Source: Aspidiotus rigidus (taxonomy: Eukaryota > Arthropoda > Insecta > Hemiptera > Diaspididae). Taken from it: 64,000 nucleotides of DNA. The DNA lies in contig JAVHKY010000026.1 in assembly GCA_035079385.1 (NCBI GenBank), forward strand, positions 310,001-374,000, in the 5' to 3' direction. The notes under the pieces are model-generated. The model saw only the letters and a list, made by a program, of their open reading frames with translations, searched no databases and was not told the DNA's origin. A program made the translations under genes and the position numbers. Below are positions 46,601-60,720 of this stretch, one piece after another. Every line of letters starts with the position of its first letter. Position 1 is the stretch's first letter.

Positions 46601-49184
46601 GACAGGAACGGAATGGCTTCGATTCCTCTAGGAGGTTGAAGATGAGTAAGGTCAAGTACATTGTGTCTCTCTTCTTAGAAGACAGGAAAGATTAATAAAA
46701 CTGTCTGTCAGTTTTACCTTTTCCAAATCTTTTAAGTACTGCTCTTATCATGTTTTTCGTGTTTCTCTATACCTACCTGTTTTGTTATTTCTCTACCTTG
46801 CTCGTATCACTTTTCGCATCGTCTCTTGCGATTTTTGTCACCTCTGCCGTCTTTTTCTCGCTCGCCACGGTACGTCCATTGTGTTCTCTTCGAAATTTGT
46901 CCATTTTTCTCTAGTCCTTCTAGAATTATTTGCATTACTATCGAAGAGTAAGACTTGTAAATAGGTATCAATAGAAGTGAATGCTGTCAAGCATGTGAGT
47001 TACTTATAAAGTATTTCCCATGTTCTAATTTGATTCAGTTCCTTAGAATTACATCATTTGAAAATCATTTGAATTCAAAATAATTTATCGGAAGTTCTAT
47101 ATAGCTCTAGACGATCCGAGAAATAATATTTTTGTGAAATTTTATGTTTCATAATTGTAGATACAACCGGTTTTCAGAATTTATTCGTATGTTTTCTACT
47201 AAAAAAGAGGTTGAAAAGATGATTCACCTATCACTTTATAACATGTTTTACTCATGCATGTTTGTCGGTTTAGAGAATGCGATTGATACACTCACGAGTG
47301 ACGTCATTTAATAGCCGATAATCCGCCATTTTTTTTTTTTTTCTAAAATAGAAACTCTTCAGGATGGAGAGAATAGCCTCATAAATTTGTCGTACCGGTA
47401 TTCAAGAATCTGCAAGAATCGAAGGGAGTTCGTTACGATAGGTGCGCTTGTCTGTTCAAATTCAGAAATTGGACGACTATATATTACAGTTATTTCGCGA
47501 ATTGTATAACCTTTATCTAACCCGCGTACCGCCAATAGTGATAGACCATTTTCAACGTTTATATTTCAAATTAAACGTTCGAATTTTGAGAGAAAACTGA
47601 TTCGAATGGAGGAGTGAGAAGCGGACGTTGCGGATAACTTATTTCGAAATTAATCAGCTGTCGGGCAAAAGTTTAGATGAACGTCGAAAGTTTCATCGCG
47701 CGGTGACGGAGAGCGTCACGGTTTGTCGGCTTCTTTGAATAAATGTATACGATTGACTGTTGATGTACGTGATTATACAGGGATAACTCGATGCAAGAAT
47801 TTGAAAAAAAAAGGCGAGAGAAATTACGTAGGATAATCGTACTATGGCGATTTAATCTCTCCAAATCAACTCTCCGATAATTCCAAATATTTCGAAGGGA
47901 ACGGAATATTTTTGGACATATTTGATGAGCGACGAGTTTCTTCCATTCTATAAATGTTCAAAATCCTCGACAGTTATATCGTTTATACCGACAAGAATGA
48001 ATATAGAAGAGGGAGGCTATCATTTTTGTCCTTGAAAGATAGTTGAAAGAGTAGTTTCGCAATTTCATAATTTTATCCATGCAAGGAAAGTTGAAAAATT
48101 CCTTGAGTCTGGTTAGAAAATGGACTGTGAGGATGCCCTATTCGTGTCATTCGTTTTCCATTTGTACCTCATTCTGGACGTTGTTTCAAATTTATGCTTG
48201 TTCCACTCCACTTCTGGTTGATCTACCGCTCTACCTCTGAATTTTACTTCGAGCCCTTAATATCTGTATGTTATACATCGGGAAAACTCGCTTGATAGCG
48301 TCTCTCTTTTTGTTTTCAAACTTCGCTCGTTGTTTTCTGTCCTTTATGGCAAATTCATTCGCCTATAGGAATTTTTTTCACTTTTATGAATATCTGATCT
48401 TCAATTTTAAACAAGCTGGTCGTCTCCGTATTATATTTAAACTATCCATGACATTATCATGATGATGTCGAGGAGAAAATCATCGCAAAGATCGGAAGAT
48501 CCTGAGATCAAACAGAATCGTTCTCCAAAGAGTAACAAATTCGCGAAAAGGTGAAAGAAGAGAGAAACGTAGAATTAAAGAAATTTTCTCGATGGACGAA
48601 GATACGTGAAAAATTTCAATATCTACAGAAAAGAGATTCACTTTGTATAATATTTCTCGTTTTCGAGTGGGTGCGACCTCGAAATTCCCTCCTACTGTTT
48701 AGAATACGTAATTTTCATCGTGATTCAGGAATTTTGTTTTTTTTCAAGGAGGACGATAAAAATGTGAAATTTACGAGAAGTTGACTGATCTCATTTCTAA
48801 ATAATTCGATACCGCTAATGAACGAAGATTATTTCTTTTTGCAGTTCACTAAATTTTTTTTCCTCTCGTTATGAGCAAAATTATTCCGTACGTCGCCAAC
48901 GATTTTCGAGAGCGAATGCAAGAATTTGCGGTATGATGGAAAGACGACTTCTGTCCTCTCTAATCGAAGTGGAGCCATTCACTTCGTTGATGCAAGGTGG
49001 TCAGCAATTGGTCTCATGACTGATGTTTTATGCAGAAAATGTTCAGGAATCTTTGAGCTTATATGATGATAAGCGGTAGGAGTGGGGTGGGGGAGTTTTA
49101 GAGATGGTCGAAATTTGAACTAAGAAGATTTCACGACTTTGACATTGCGTTGTACTGCTTTGAGGGATGTCGAAGACCGTGCAT
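43671..49184. other. Presumed intronic non-coding DNA
   Basis: AT-rich sequence with short homopolymers. Open frames at 45,317-45,818 (minus) and 48,551-48,784 (plus) have no motifs I can defend. Acceptor-like sites (for example TTTCTTTTTGCAG near 48,844 and TTCCTTCGTAG near 46,600) are not followed by a convincing coding frame. Confidence 0.4.
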
Positions 49185-49380
49185 TAGAAATTATTGTCAG
49201 ATTGAGTTTAATCGCGACAAATTGACCCTCTTGGAGAAGGTGTTTAAGTTCGGGTTACCCCCTCTAAAAAGCGATGAGACCCTGGCGAATATCGTTGCTG
49301 ATTTGATGGTGAAGATAGGGCCCGGCGTCAATACCTCGAAAAAGTGCGCTGAAATGGTCCGTAACCCCCCTCCACTGATA
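49185..49380 (+). pseudogene. Short Penelope-like element fragment
   Basis: The frame reads IEFNRDKLTLLEKV and LPPLKSDETLANIVADL, then CAEMVRN. It matches the N-terminal part of the Penelope-like ORF at 3,800-3,950 (EFNGDELPLLEKV, PPLKNQETLANVMADL, AEMVRN) in protein and nucleotide sequence. Only about 65 codons remain. It keeps this stretch in one frame, where the 3.8-kb copy has a frameshift. Confidence 0.8.
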
Positions 49381-49939
49381 CATTAGGGTTCGGAAGGGAG
49401 GAGGAAAGAATTCTTGCTCAACTCCGCCGTTGTTCCACATTGCACACAATTTTAAAAGAAAAATTGAATTAAATCATCGAACTGCGTAGCTTAACGTTTA
49501 AAATGGTCAAAATGTCCCGAAATCATACGAAGTTCTAAATTCGAGAAAAAATTGAAGAAAATTTATGAGTGGGACTTCAACTATTTTCCAAGCTGAAGTT
49601 TTATTATACTTTTTATTTTCAGTGACTGCAGGTTATCAGAAGTTTGGAAGAATCCTAAAATATGACTTTTGGTGGATGAATTTCTTCCTCAGCTGGGGAG
49701 AGGGGAAATTACTTGAAGTATTTCAAATTGAATGAGACAAGAAAAAGAAAACTTTCATTTACTTGTACCCACAGCCCAATTCACTCATCCTCACTCTGCC
49801 GACATGATTCTCTCCTTCTTCCTCTCGAATCTCCACCAAGTAAACATCCTAAATTGGAATTTTCACCCCTTCTTCTCATCCGTAACCCCTCCCTTGGATA
49901 TCTAACTCGATCTAGCTGAATTCACAACACTTGTACTAT
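49381..49939. other. Non-coding DNA
   Basis: No gene or repeat recognised between the Penelope fragment and the RNase H fragment. Confidence 0.35.
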
Positions 49940-50440
49940 GTATCGACAGCTCATCAAGAATATTATCTTCGTCCAATTTCCGACCTCCTAGCTCTGCTTT
50001 ACCGACAGACCTAAATCTGGGCCCAAATTTGGATACATAAACTCGATCCAAGGCGTCGTAATCAATCCCTTGTTGAGAAACTTTACCTCCATTTTCACCA
50101 CCAAACTGAAAGCCATATATAATCTTGTCTTTCTCCTCACCCCTCAGCTCAAATTCCTACTGTTGACTGATTCACTTTACCTATGCAAGACACTCAACGA
50201 ATCCCTCAATTCAACGGATTCATTAACTTCTCCAAACTTGACCATCCACCTCGAAACCAGTATCCTTGGTTTTATCAACTTCCCGCCTCTTTTCGTGCCC
50301 CGCATTCCTGGAAATACCCGCCTCTCTCACTCTTTGTTTCTTTACGTCTACCGTCTGCCCTTTGTCATAATGCCGATATAGTCACTAATACTTTTGAATA
50401 TCTGCGCACCACTTACTTTTACTTTCTTCTGTAGTCTTCC
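49940..50440 (+). pseudogene. RNase H-domain fragment of a non-LTR retrotransposon
   Basis: The plus frame at 50,070-50,380 has IFTTKLKAIYNLVFLL followed by KFLLLTDSLYLCKTLNE. This fits the I/R1/Jockey-type RNase H pattern of (T)AEL.AI...L followed by .DS.S....L, with the catalytic Glu changed to Lys. After an internal gap the 3' end in another frame reads NTFEYLRTTYF, like the NYLRSTYF end of the minus-strand fragment at 1,111-1,515. Both are probably decayed copies of one family. The RT domain is missing. Confidence 0.6.
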
Positions 50441-52840
50441 TTTTTTTTTTATTTTCCACTCAATTTTCACGAACTTTCCACAGTTAAGCCTTTGAGTACT
50501 TGAAAAGCTCGTACAGTATAAGAAAAAAACTTTCAATTTGCTGAGTAATTTTACCCCAAGAATAAAATTTCTGTCTCTCGATTTGTGTTCTCGAGTGGTT
50601 AAATCATTCAAACATGGAGACTGTATCACTCTAAATTTGAAGTTGCTACGATTAAAAGTTTTCCATCTGTCAATATTTTATGGGCCAAGGAAGCTTGTCA
50701 TGACTTTATAAAATTTACAAGTAGTACTTTCCACTCTGTTCTTTTTTGTGGTTAGTAGTATGTGCACCCGGGTAAGAATACAGTATTGGTCAAAATGGTC
50801 GTTTGCCGTTATTTGGGCTCACCAGCTGCTATGGTCTACTCCGAATTTTCTATCTTACTCACACTCTTTTCAAGCCAGCCACGAGCAATTTTTGTTAAAG
50901 ACCTTTCTTTTGACGTCATCAACTCACCTAGTTATCCAAGCTCGTGTTTGAATAATTACTTCCTATACACTACAAGTTATTTTTATCAAGTTTTAGATCT
51001 TCGAGGCAATATGGAAAAACTTTTCTTGTCGCAAAGGATATTCGTATATCTGTATTCGACTGATACAAACAAAATTTGAATGAGGAAAAGTCTTCGATTA
51101 TATTTCTTCCTCTGTTGATCCAATTTTGACGTAAATTTTAATAAACCAAAGTTTAAAAGCGTCGACGGCGTGGGACCAATATTTTGCAATGCTTCGTATG
51201 TGAGTCTGGAGCCGTACTTTTCTAACGCACGCATTAAATTAAAGTTTAATATTATTCCTCCGAAGAATAATATCGTGTTTTGGAGACAGCTCCAGAGTGA
51301 GCAGAAATACGTTTCATTGGAACATCTTATACAGCTTTTCAACAATTAACATCTTTAACTGTTTGTAGAGAGAATTTTGTTTTCCGAAAGTTCATAATTA
51401 TAATCAGTTTTATCGTTACTGCCTCTTCCTTATATAACGCTGTGTCGTTCTCTTCGTTTGTTGTTTTTATTCATATTGTTGTAGATTGTGAAAGTAGTCA
51501 CCACGAGCGTATTTAAAACATAGGAAATAGAAAAAAAAAAAAACATCCAACACACACATGTACAACAGCATTGAACTTTTATGTAGACTTGTTTCCGGTG
51601 CACGACGAAGAGCGAAATTTATTCGGAATGGAACACACGCCAGTCAGTTTTTTTTTTTCATTTTCTTTCTTTTTGCTGGCCTTTTTTTCCTGCTTTCTTT
51701 CGCAACACAATAATCCCGAGCAAATACCCTCTTACAAGGATAGGCTATAATGCTATATATAACCTACTACACAGAATGTATAACTAAATTTATTTCCTAT
51801 TTTTCTTTGGCGAACCAGAAAAAATCAAATATCATTTTTAACATTATGGATGGGGTACACGATATAAGACTGTGTATATATATTCTCATATTTATTTATT
51901 ATATATAGTTTGCGAGCGACTTCGGCACATCCATATACGTTGAAAATCTGTCTACATCAATGATGCGCTCTCAGCGTGCGACGCGATGTTTTTCTATTCA
52001 AAACATTTTGAATTCATTACAGCCCTCTCAACATACGTAAGGCGTGAATAATTTCTTTTTAGTTACACTTTGGTCGCATCGTCTACAGACCTCTGAACGA
52101 GAACTGTTCACGCTTAGTTTCCTTTTTGTGAAAAGGAATATATTCTAGGTGTACGATACCGGTATCCGAAAAATTTTCAACGTGAAATTCGTTTTCGAGT
52201 TTTCTTTTCTTTCCAAATTAATTCTTCGAGAAGCTTTTGATAAGATGAAATGACTGTACGTACCTCTTGTGGTTTTTAGTAAGAAGGAAGGAGAACAACA
52301 ACAAAAAAAAAATAGTTATGATGGTTTTATAACGAAGCTTCGAGCTAGCGGCGGATAAAATTAGTATTTTTCGTTAAAGGAGTAATTTGAGCCAGGCTGT
52401 AGATGAGAAAACCTGCGAGCCCTTCCCTTTCGCAGACTTCTCTTTGATGTGTTGAGAAGCGACTTTGAAGTAGTACTTATTCGAGCTTTCGAACGTGTTG
52501 GATTAATTTCTGACTTTCTTATCTCTAGACCAATTGTTATAAAGTGTGTGGTCGGGTATGGAATGCGCAGAATGTTGCAACGAAGAAATATAAAGTCCGT
52601 ATTTTATTGAAGTAACGCTTGGCAGCTGCTCTAACGAATTAATCAGCCTAATGATGGAAAGAAATACCGTCGAAAAATTGAGAGATTTGAGGTCTTATCT
52701 AATTGGAGGAATGAAGATTTATGACTGCTCGGCCTCCCCCAAAGTTATTCAAGAAAATTGTGATTCTTCATCGTCCTCTCTAGCATCATTCGATGGACTT
52801 GATTTGTTATATTTTTGAAAGTTACAGATTTCATCTTGAT
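50441..52840. other. Presumed intronic non-coding DNA
   Basis: AT-rich, with A-runs near 51,532 and a TATATATA patch near 51,870-51,910. Overlapping open frames at 50,748-51,345 on both strands have no motifs. Confidence 0.4.
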
Positions 52841-52844
52841 AATC

Positions 52845-52889
52845 TTCATGTTTTGATGTGATTTTTCTTTTTTTGTTTTACAGGTAAGT
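52845..52889 (+). promoter_or_regulatory. Candidate recursive splice site (zero-length exon)
   Basis: A pyrimidine-rich tract of about 20 bases (ATTTTTCTTTTTTTGTTTTA) leads to CAG ending at 52,883, immediately followed by GTAAGT at 52,884-52,889. Acceptor and full-consensus donor are thus fused with no exon between them, the ratcheting-point signature known from long fly introns. It lies on the same strand as, and 9.8 kb downstream of, the first-exon donor at 43,068. A second donor, CAC|GTAAGT, at 52,959 would make a 75-nt exon. Spliced to the first exon, that would read Gly-Lys-Ser-Arg-stop, so inclusion would end translation. Confidence 0.6.
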
Positions 52890-53360
52890 CTCGTTGATCG
52901 TTACTCCTACTAAATGCGCAAAAAAGGCTAGTGTGAAACTCTCTGGGTCAAAAAGCACGTAAGTGATACAGAATTACCATCAATGTGTCAACTCGAATTA
53001 TTCGCATCACTGGTGAGTGATTGAGTTTGCTTTGGTAGATCCCAATATTGTAAAAACAGTATCCAGAGTGGTCGTTACGTTGCTTGAGAAAAAGAGCCCC
53101 TTCATTTGTCTGTGGCCGAAGTATCAAGTGAACCGAGTTCTGCAACAGCCGGTCAAGCGACAAGCCAACCTCTTGTAAGAATGAGATAGACCTTATTCTA
53201 TGGATCGTTGGTTTTTCGCTTGGCCGATTCTTACAGAACTCGGTTCAAGTAGAAACTTACACAACTAGAATATGTCAAGGAAGTACATAGGACTTGCAAA
53301 TAAACAGGTCAAAGGTTTGTGTTGGACCACCAGACGCACTTTATTTGGATCGTAATCCGT

Positions 53361-53364
<4 letters not shown>
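52890..53364. other. Presumed intronic non-coding DNA
   Basis: Contains GAGTTCTGCAACAGCCGG near 53,130 and an inverted CCGATTCTTACAGAACTCGG near 53,224, a weak inverted pair around CGAACCGAG. No gene is seen. Confidence 0.35.

Positions 53365-53418
<54 letters not shown>
53365..53418. repeat. (CT)27 microsatellite
   Basis: Uninterrupted CT dinucleotides for 54 bp. A minus-strand frame across it with an Arg-Glu run is a by-product. Confidence 0.97.
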
Positions 53419-53422
<4 letters not shown>

Positions 53423-53466
53423 TCTTTTGAGTCGTCTCTATCATGTCGACCTTTCGGGATCCTACC

Positions 53467-54139
53467 AGTTCACCGAAAGATTTTTCACCGAGTAAGTCTT
53501 TTTGAAGGAATGTACAGATCACTGACACGAAAGTTCACCTTTCAGTTTTTTTTTCACCGTCAGGAGAGTTCATCTTCCTTTTCTGAGTGCACCGACGACG
53601 AAATTCACCTTTTTCAATCAGCTGTTCGAATTTCATTTGATATTTTACCAAATTTTATTCATAAAATTATTTAAATAATAAATAATAATGATTTAATAAG
53701 GAAAATTTATTCAATTAAAATATTAATATTTATAAATCAAATTAAATAAATTAAAAAATTATATTTTATTACTTATAATTATAATTTTCAATTTATTAAA
53801 TCAATTTATTTTTAAAATTTTAATAAATAATTTTTATTTCAATAAAAATTATATGAATTTAAATGATTTTATATTTTTCTTTTCAAAATTAATTTAATTA
53901 AAATATAAAAATAAATAATACTTCAAAATATAAAAAATAATATAAAATTCAATTTTATTAAATAAAATTATTAAATTAATTTTTTATCATTATTAAACTT
54001 GAACTGAATAATTAATTTCATTAATAAAAATATAATCGAATTTTGTCGGTGAATTTTCGTCACGGTGAACTTACCATGTGGTTAACCACTTCTTCTATCA
54101 CGTGAATTATCTGTAGGTGAATTTTTTTCGGTGAAACAG
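53467..54139. mobile_element. AT-cored element bordered by inverted TTCACCG motifs
   Basis: The left border holds TTCACC-type words at about 53,470, 53,484, 53,535, 53,551 and 53,603 in plus orientation. The right border holds the reverse GGTGAA at about 54,043, 54,060, 54,118 and 54,131. The outermost parts, TTCACCGAAAGATTTTTCACC and the reverse complement of GGTGAATTTTTTTCGGTGAA, form imperfect terminal inverted repeats. Between them lie about 390 bp of nearly pure A/T (53,640-54,030). This looks like a non-autonomous DNA element with multiple inverted subterminal binding sites. No target-site duplication is certain. Confidence 0.55.
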
Positions 54140-58329
<4,190 letters not shown>

Positions 58330-59002
58330 ACCTCACCGAAGACTATGACCATAAAATATCTTCCGTTTATTATCGGGCAATGCAATGAAGACGAGAAAAC
58401 GGATGCAATTGAAGAGCAAAGGTGAAAAATAAAGAAAAAACAAATATCTAAATACCATGAGGGAGGCGAAAGGTGTTAAAAAAGTAGCATTAAGATCGTT
58501 TACCAGTCTGAAATGGGGATGGTTTCGACTTCTTCTAAGCAATTTAAAAGTTTCCTTTCTGGCAAGGTGGGAGGAGTTTCGTCGAGACGTTAGAGAAGTT
58601 GTATCCTTCCTCTAGGCAGTGTTTTGCTATCGCAGAATACGCGGTACGATGGTCCGAGATTCTGGTGGATAGGGAGCGACCTGTCTGCCCTGTGTACTGG
58701 GAATAGCGTGGGCTACAAATGAGTCGATAAATGCCAGAATTTTTGTGGCTGTGGTATGTTGTCTTTGAGATTGGTAAGGTTATTTAGAGTGAGGAGGGGA
58801 TAACGACCTATTTGGTAGCCATAGTTCTTTAATATCTTCTCAAGTTTGTAAGAATTGTTGCCCAAGTACAGCAGGTGGATCCACCGTGTGCGACCTGAGG
58901 TGACTGGAGAGTTTTGGTCCGTCTGATCATAGCGGGAATGTCGAGTTTTAGGCTGTCGGCAGTTTGTGGCCCAGAGGGGTACATTTAGCGGCCGGTCACT
59001 GT
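58330..59002 (-). pseudogene. Penelope-like element 2, 3' part with GIY-YIG endonuclease
   Basis: On the minus strand one frame reads RWIHLLYLGNNSYKLEKILK then NYGYQIGRYPLLTLNNL, the linker before the nuclease. A shifted frame gives SPRYSQYTGQTGRSLSTR and ISDHRTAYSAIAKHCLEEGY. The YTGQTGR...R...H and SA.A.HC.E.G blocks are the GIY-YIG nuclease core of Penelope-like elements. Further frames continue the C-terminus to about 58,330 in decayed form (for example TIPISDS). It is separated from the RT part at 59,901-60,720 by a MULE-like remnant. Frameshifts make it inactive. Confidence 0.75.
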
Positions 59003-59900
59003 CCAGATTGCGGCCCGGGAAAAAATTTGTTTATTCTTGTTACATGTACAGATACGAGTGTAATGACGTACAATAATACAAACTACCATTTTCGGTCCGG
59101 CAAATATACTTCCGCGATAATATCTAAACATATTCAAGAGCAGTGATACTTCCACTTTCGAAGTCGTCAATGGTGTGCTGAATGAATTTTTGTCTGTCTC
59201 TACTGCGTTCAAGTTCCTTCGTTAGGTTCACTGATAACATTTTAGAGTACGAGCGCTCTTGAATTTCCACGAGGGCATCTAAGAGTAGGAAAATATGGGG
59301 ATGTGAATGATAAAACATCTGGTTCAGGCGACTACGTAGACTCTCGCACGCATTAGTGGTATGGTGAACGTTTGCGGCATACTGTGCCCACATTGCCGGA
59401 GGAAATCGCGCATTAGAAGAAATGTATGTATCATGAACATACTGGCAAAATTCTCGTACTTTGTTTTTGTTGGGTGGTTCAAGTGACATGAGGTTTCTAG
59501 GAAAAAATCTTTCATAGCTCATTTAATCTAGTGCGAATGTCGTATTCGCTTAATGCCACATGCAACTCCTCCAGTGTTTCTGGTGCAGTAGGATGACACT
59601 TTGCCTGCTTACGTATTTGACGACGGTCATCCTCTATTTCACGTCGCATCACCTCAGCTGACCAAACATTCAATCAAATCCTTACAGGACTCCCACTGTG
59701 TACAGACAGGAAAGTAGGTCTGCGATACCGTGACGCATAATTATCCCGAGGAAACAATGAAAAAATAATAACAGCAAATTTTTTGGCAGGGGCCGCAAAC
59801 CGGATAAACACATTTTATCTTCTGAGCCGCAAAACGGATGAAAAAATTTTTGTTTGGGGCCGCAAACTATACACTTTGGTCGTTTTCGGCCGCAAACTGG
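59003..59900 (-). mobile_element. Internally deleted Mutator-like (MULE) element nested in Penelope-like element 2
   Basis: A roughly 0.9-kb segment separates the two halves of the Penelope-like copy and carries a MULE transposase C-terminus. Its borders show CCAGATTGCGGCC (59,003-59,015) and, in reverse complement, CCAGTTTGCGGCC (59,888-59,900). A further GGCCGCAAAC-type word lies inside each of the right-hand repeats (59,793-59,862). These are probable terminal inverted repeats. The expected 9-bp target-site duplication is not recognisable, so exact ends are uncertain. Confidence 0.55.
59124..59522 (-). pseudogene. C-terminal part of a MULE-type transposase
   Basis: The 132-codon minus frame has KNKVREFCQYVHDTYI and FPPAMWAQYAANVHHTTNAC, then ESLRSRLNQMFYHSHPHIF, LLDALVEIQERSYSKM, and a tail DDFESGSITALEYV. 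The order F..Y....YI....FPP..WA......TTNACES.H...N..F...HP.I....D.L..IQ...Y.K is characteristic of the end of MULE transposases widespread in arthropods. An upstream frame (about 59,523-59,665, VMRREIEDDRRQIRKQAKCH and ELHVALSEYDI) may be the N-terminal part, joined by a frameshift. The catalytic DDE core is absent, so the element cannot transpose itself. Confidence 0.75.
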
Positions 59901-60720
59901 AATCAGCCGAGTTTTAAGCCGTTTCCGAGAGCTGTCTGTTCAATGAAGCGTATCTCTTTGCTTTTGGCTGTGGTAGAGAGGCAGGGGAAGAAGCCGATGG
60001 ATGGCGTTGTTAATAATAGCCACTGTATGTGTCCTTGGATTCAGCGAATTGTTATTTATGGTGACGTCAGTATACGTAGTTTTCTTGTAAATCTCAAAAT
60101 CGATCGTTGAGCCAGAAGCGGAGATCAAGGTGAAATATTATACTATCGAGGAAATGGAAATGGTGTAATTCATCATCAGAGTTACTCCAGATCCCTATGA
60201 CGTCATCGATATGTATCTGAAATTAGTAGAGAAGAGCATTAGAGTTAGTCGATAGGAGTTCCTCTTCCATGTGGGCTAAGAATATTAGAGTAGTTCAGAC
60301 CGTGTTTTGTCTTACGCAGAGGGTGATGTGTACCTCGAACTCTTTGATGGTGGCCTCGGGAAGTTGTTTTTCCCAAAGGAGGGAGACCATTAAGGGAACG
60401 GTATACGGGTGAAAATGCTGATGGCATCGGTGGAGAACAATCGCGCACCTGGAGGGAAGACTTTTTGTTTTCAGTTCATTAGCAGCTTCCATGGAGTTCT
60501 TGATGGTTTTTTTTTTAGAGTGAAAACGGTGACAATTTTAAACCAACTGGCGAGGTTTTTAGGTATTTTGAAGGCAGGATGGGTATAGTAAGCCACCACA
60601 GGACGGATAGGGGTCCGACTTTGTGTAGTTTCAATTGGTCGTAGAGGCAAGGCTTGGCAACACACATCCCGTCTGAGCCGAAGATGTTACATTTTTTGTC
60701 GAGTAGTGCTCTTATTGATG
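59901..60720 (-). pseudogene. Penelope-like element 2, reverse transcriptase part
   Basis: Read on the minus strand in shifting frames: LHKVG-like start, TPIRPVVAYYTHPAFKIPKN and LASWFKIVTVF (the RPVV and WF blocks), NELKTKSLP, then IHIDDVIGIWSNSDDELHHF with the catalytic Asp-Asp pair (about 60,190-60,220). FHFLDSIIFHLD follows, and STIDFEIYKKTTYTDVTINN with HTVAIINNAIHRL completes the palm and thumb region. This fits an RT of the Penelope-like type but is clearly divergent from the copy at 3.5-5.7 kb, so it is a different family. Stops and frameshifts are frequent. Confidence 0.7.

Noticed and set aside
50748..51345. Overlapping 105- and 119-codon frames on opposite strands
   Set aside because: Neither has recognisable motifs; codon makeup follows local base composition.
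53265..53528. Minus-strand open frame with an Arg-Glu run
   Set aside because: Mostly the (CT)27 microsatellite; the flanking codons show no motif.
59003..59900. A 9-bp target-site duplication for the MULE remnant
   Set aside because: The flanking sequences do not match; the ends may be eroded or misplaced.
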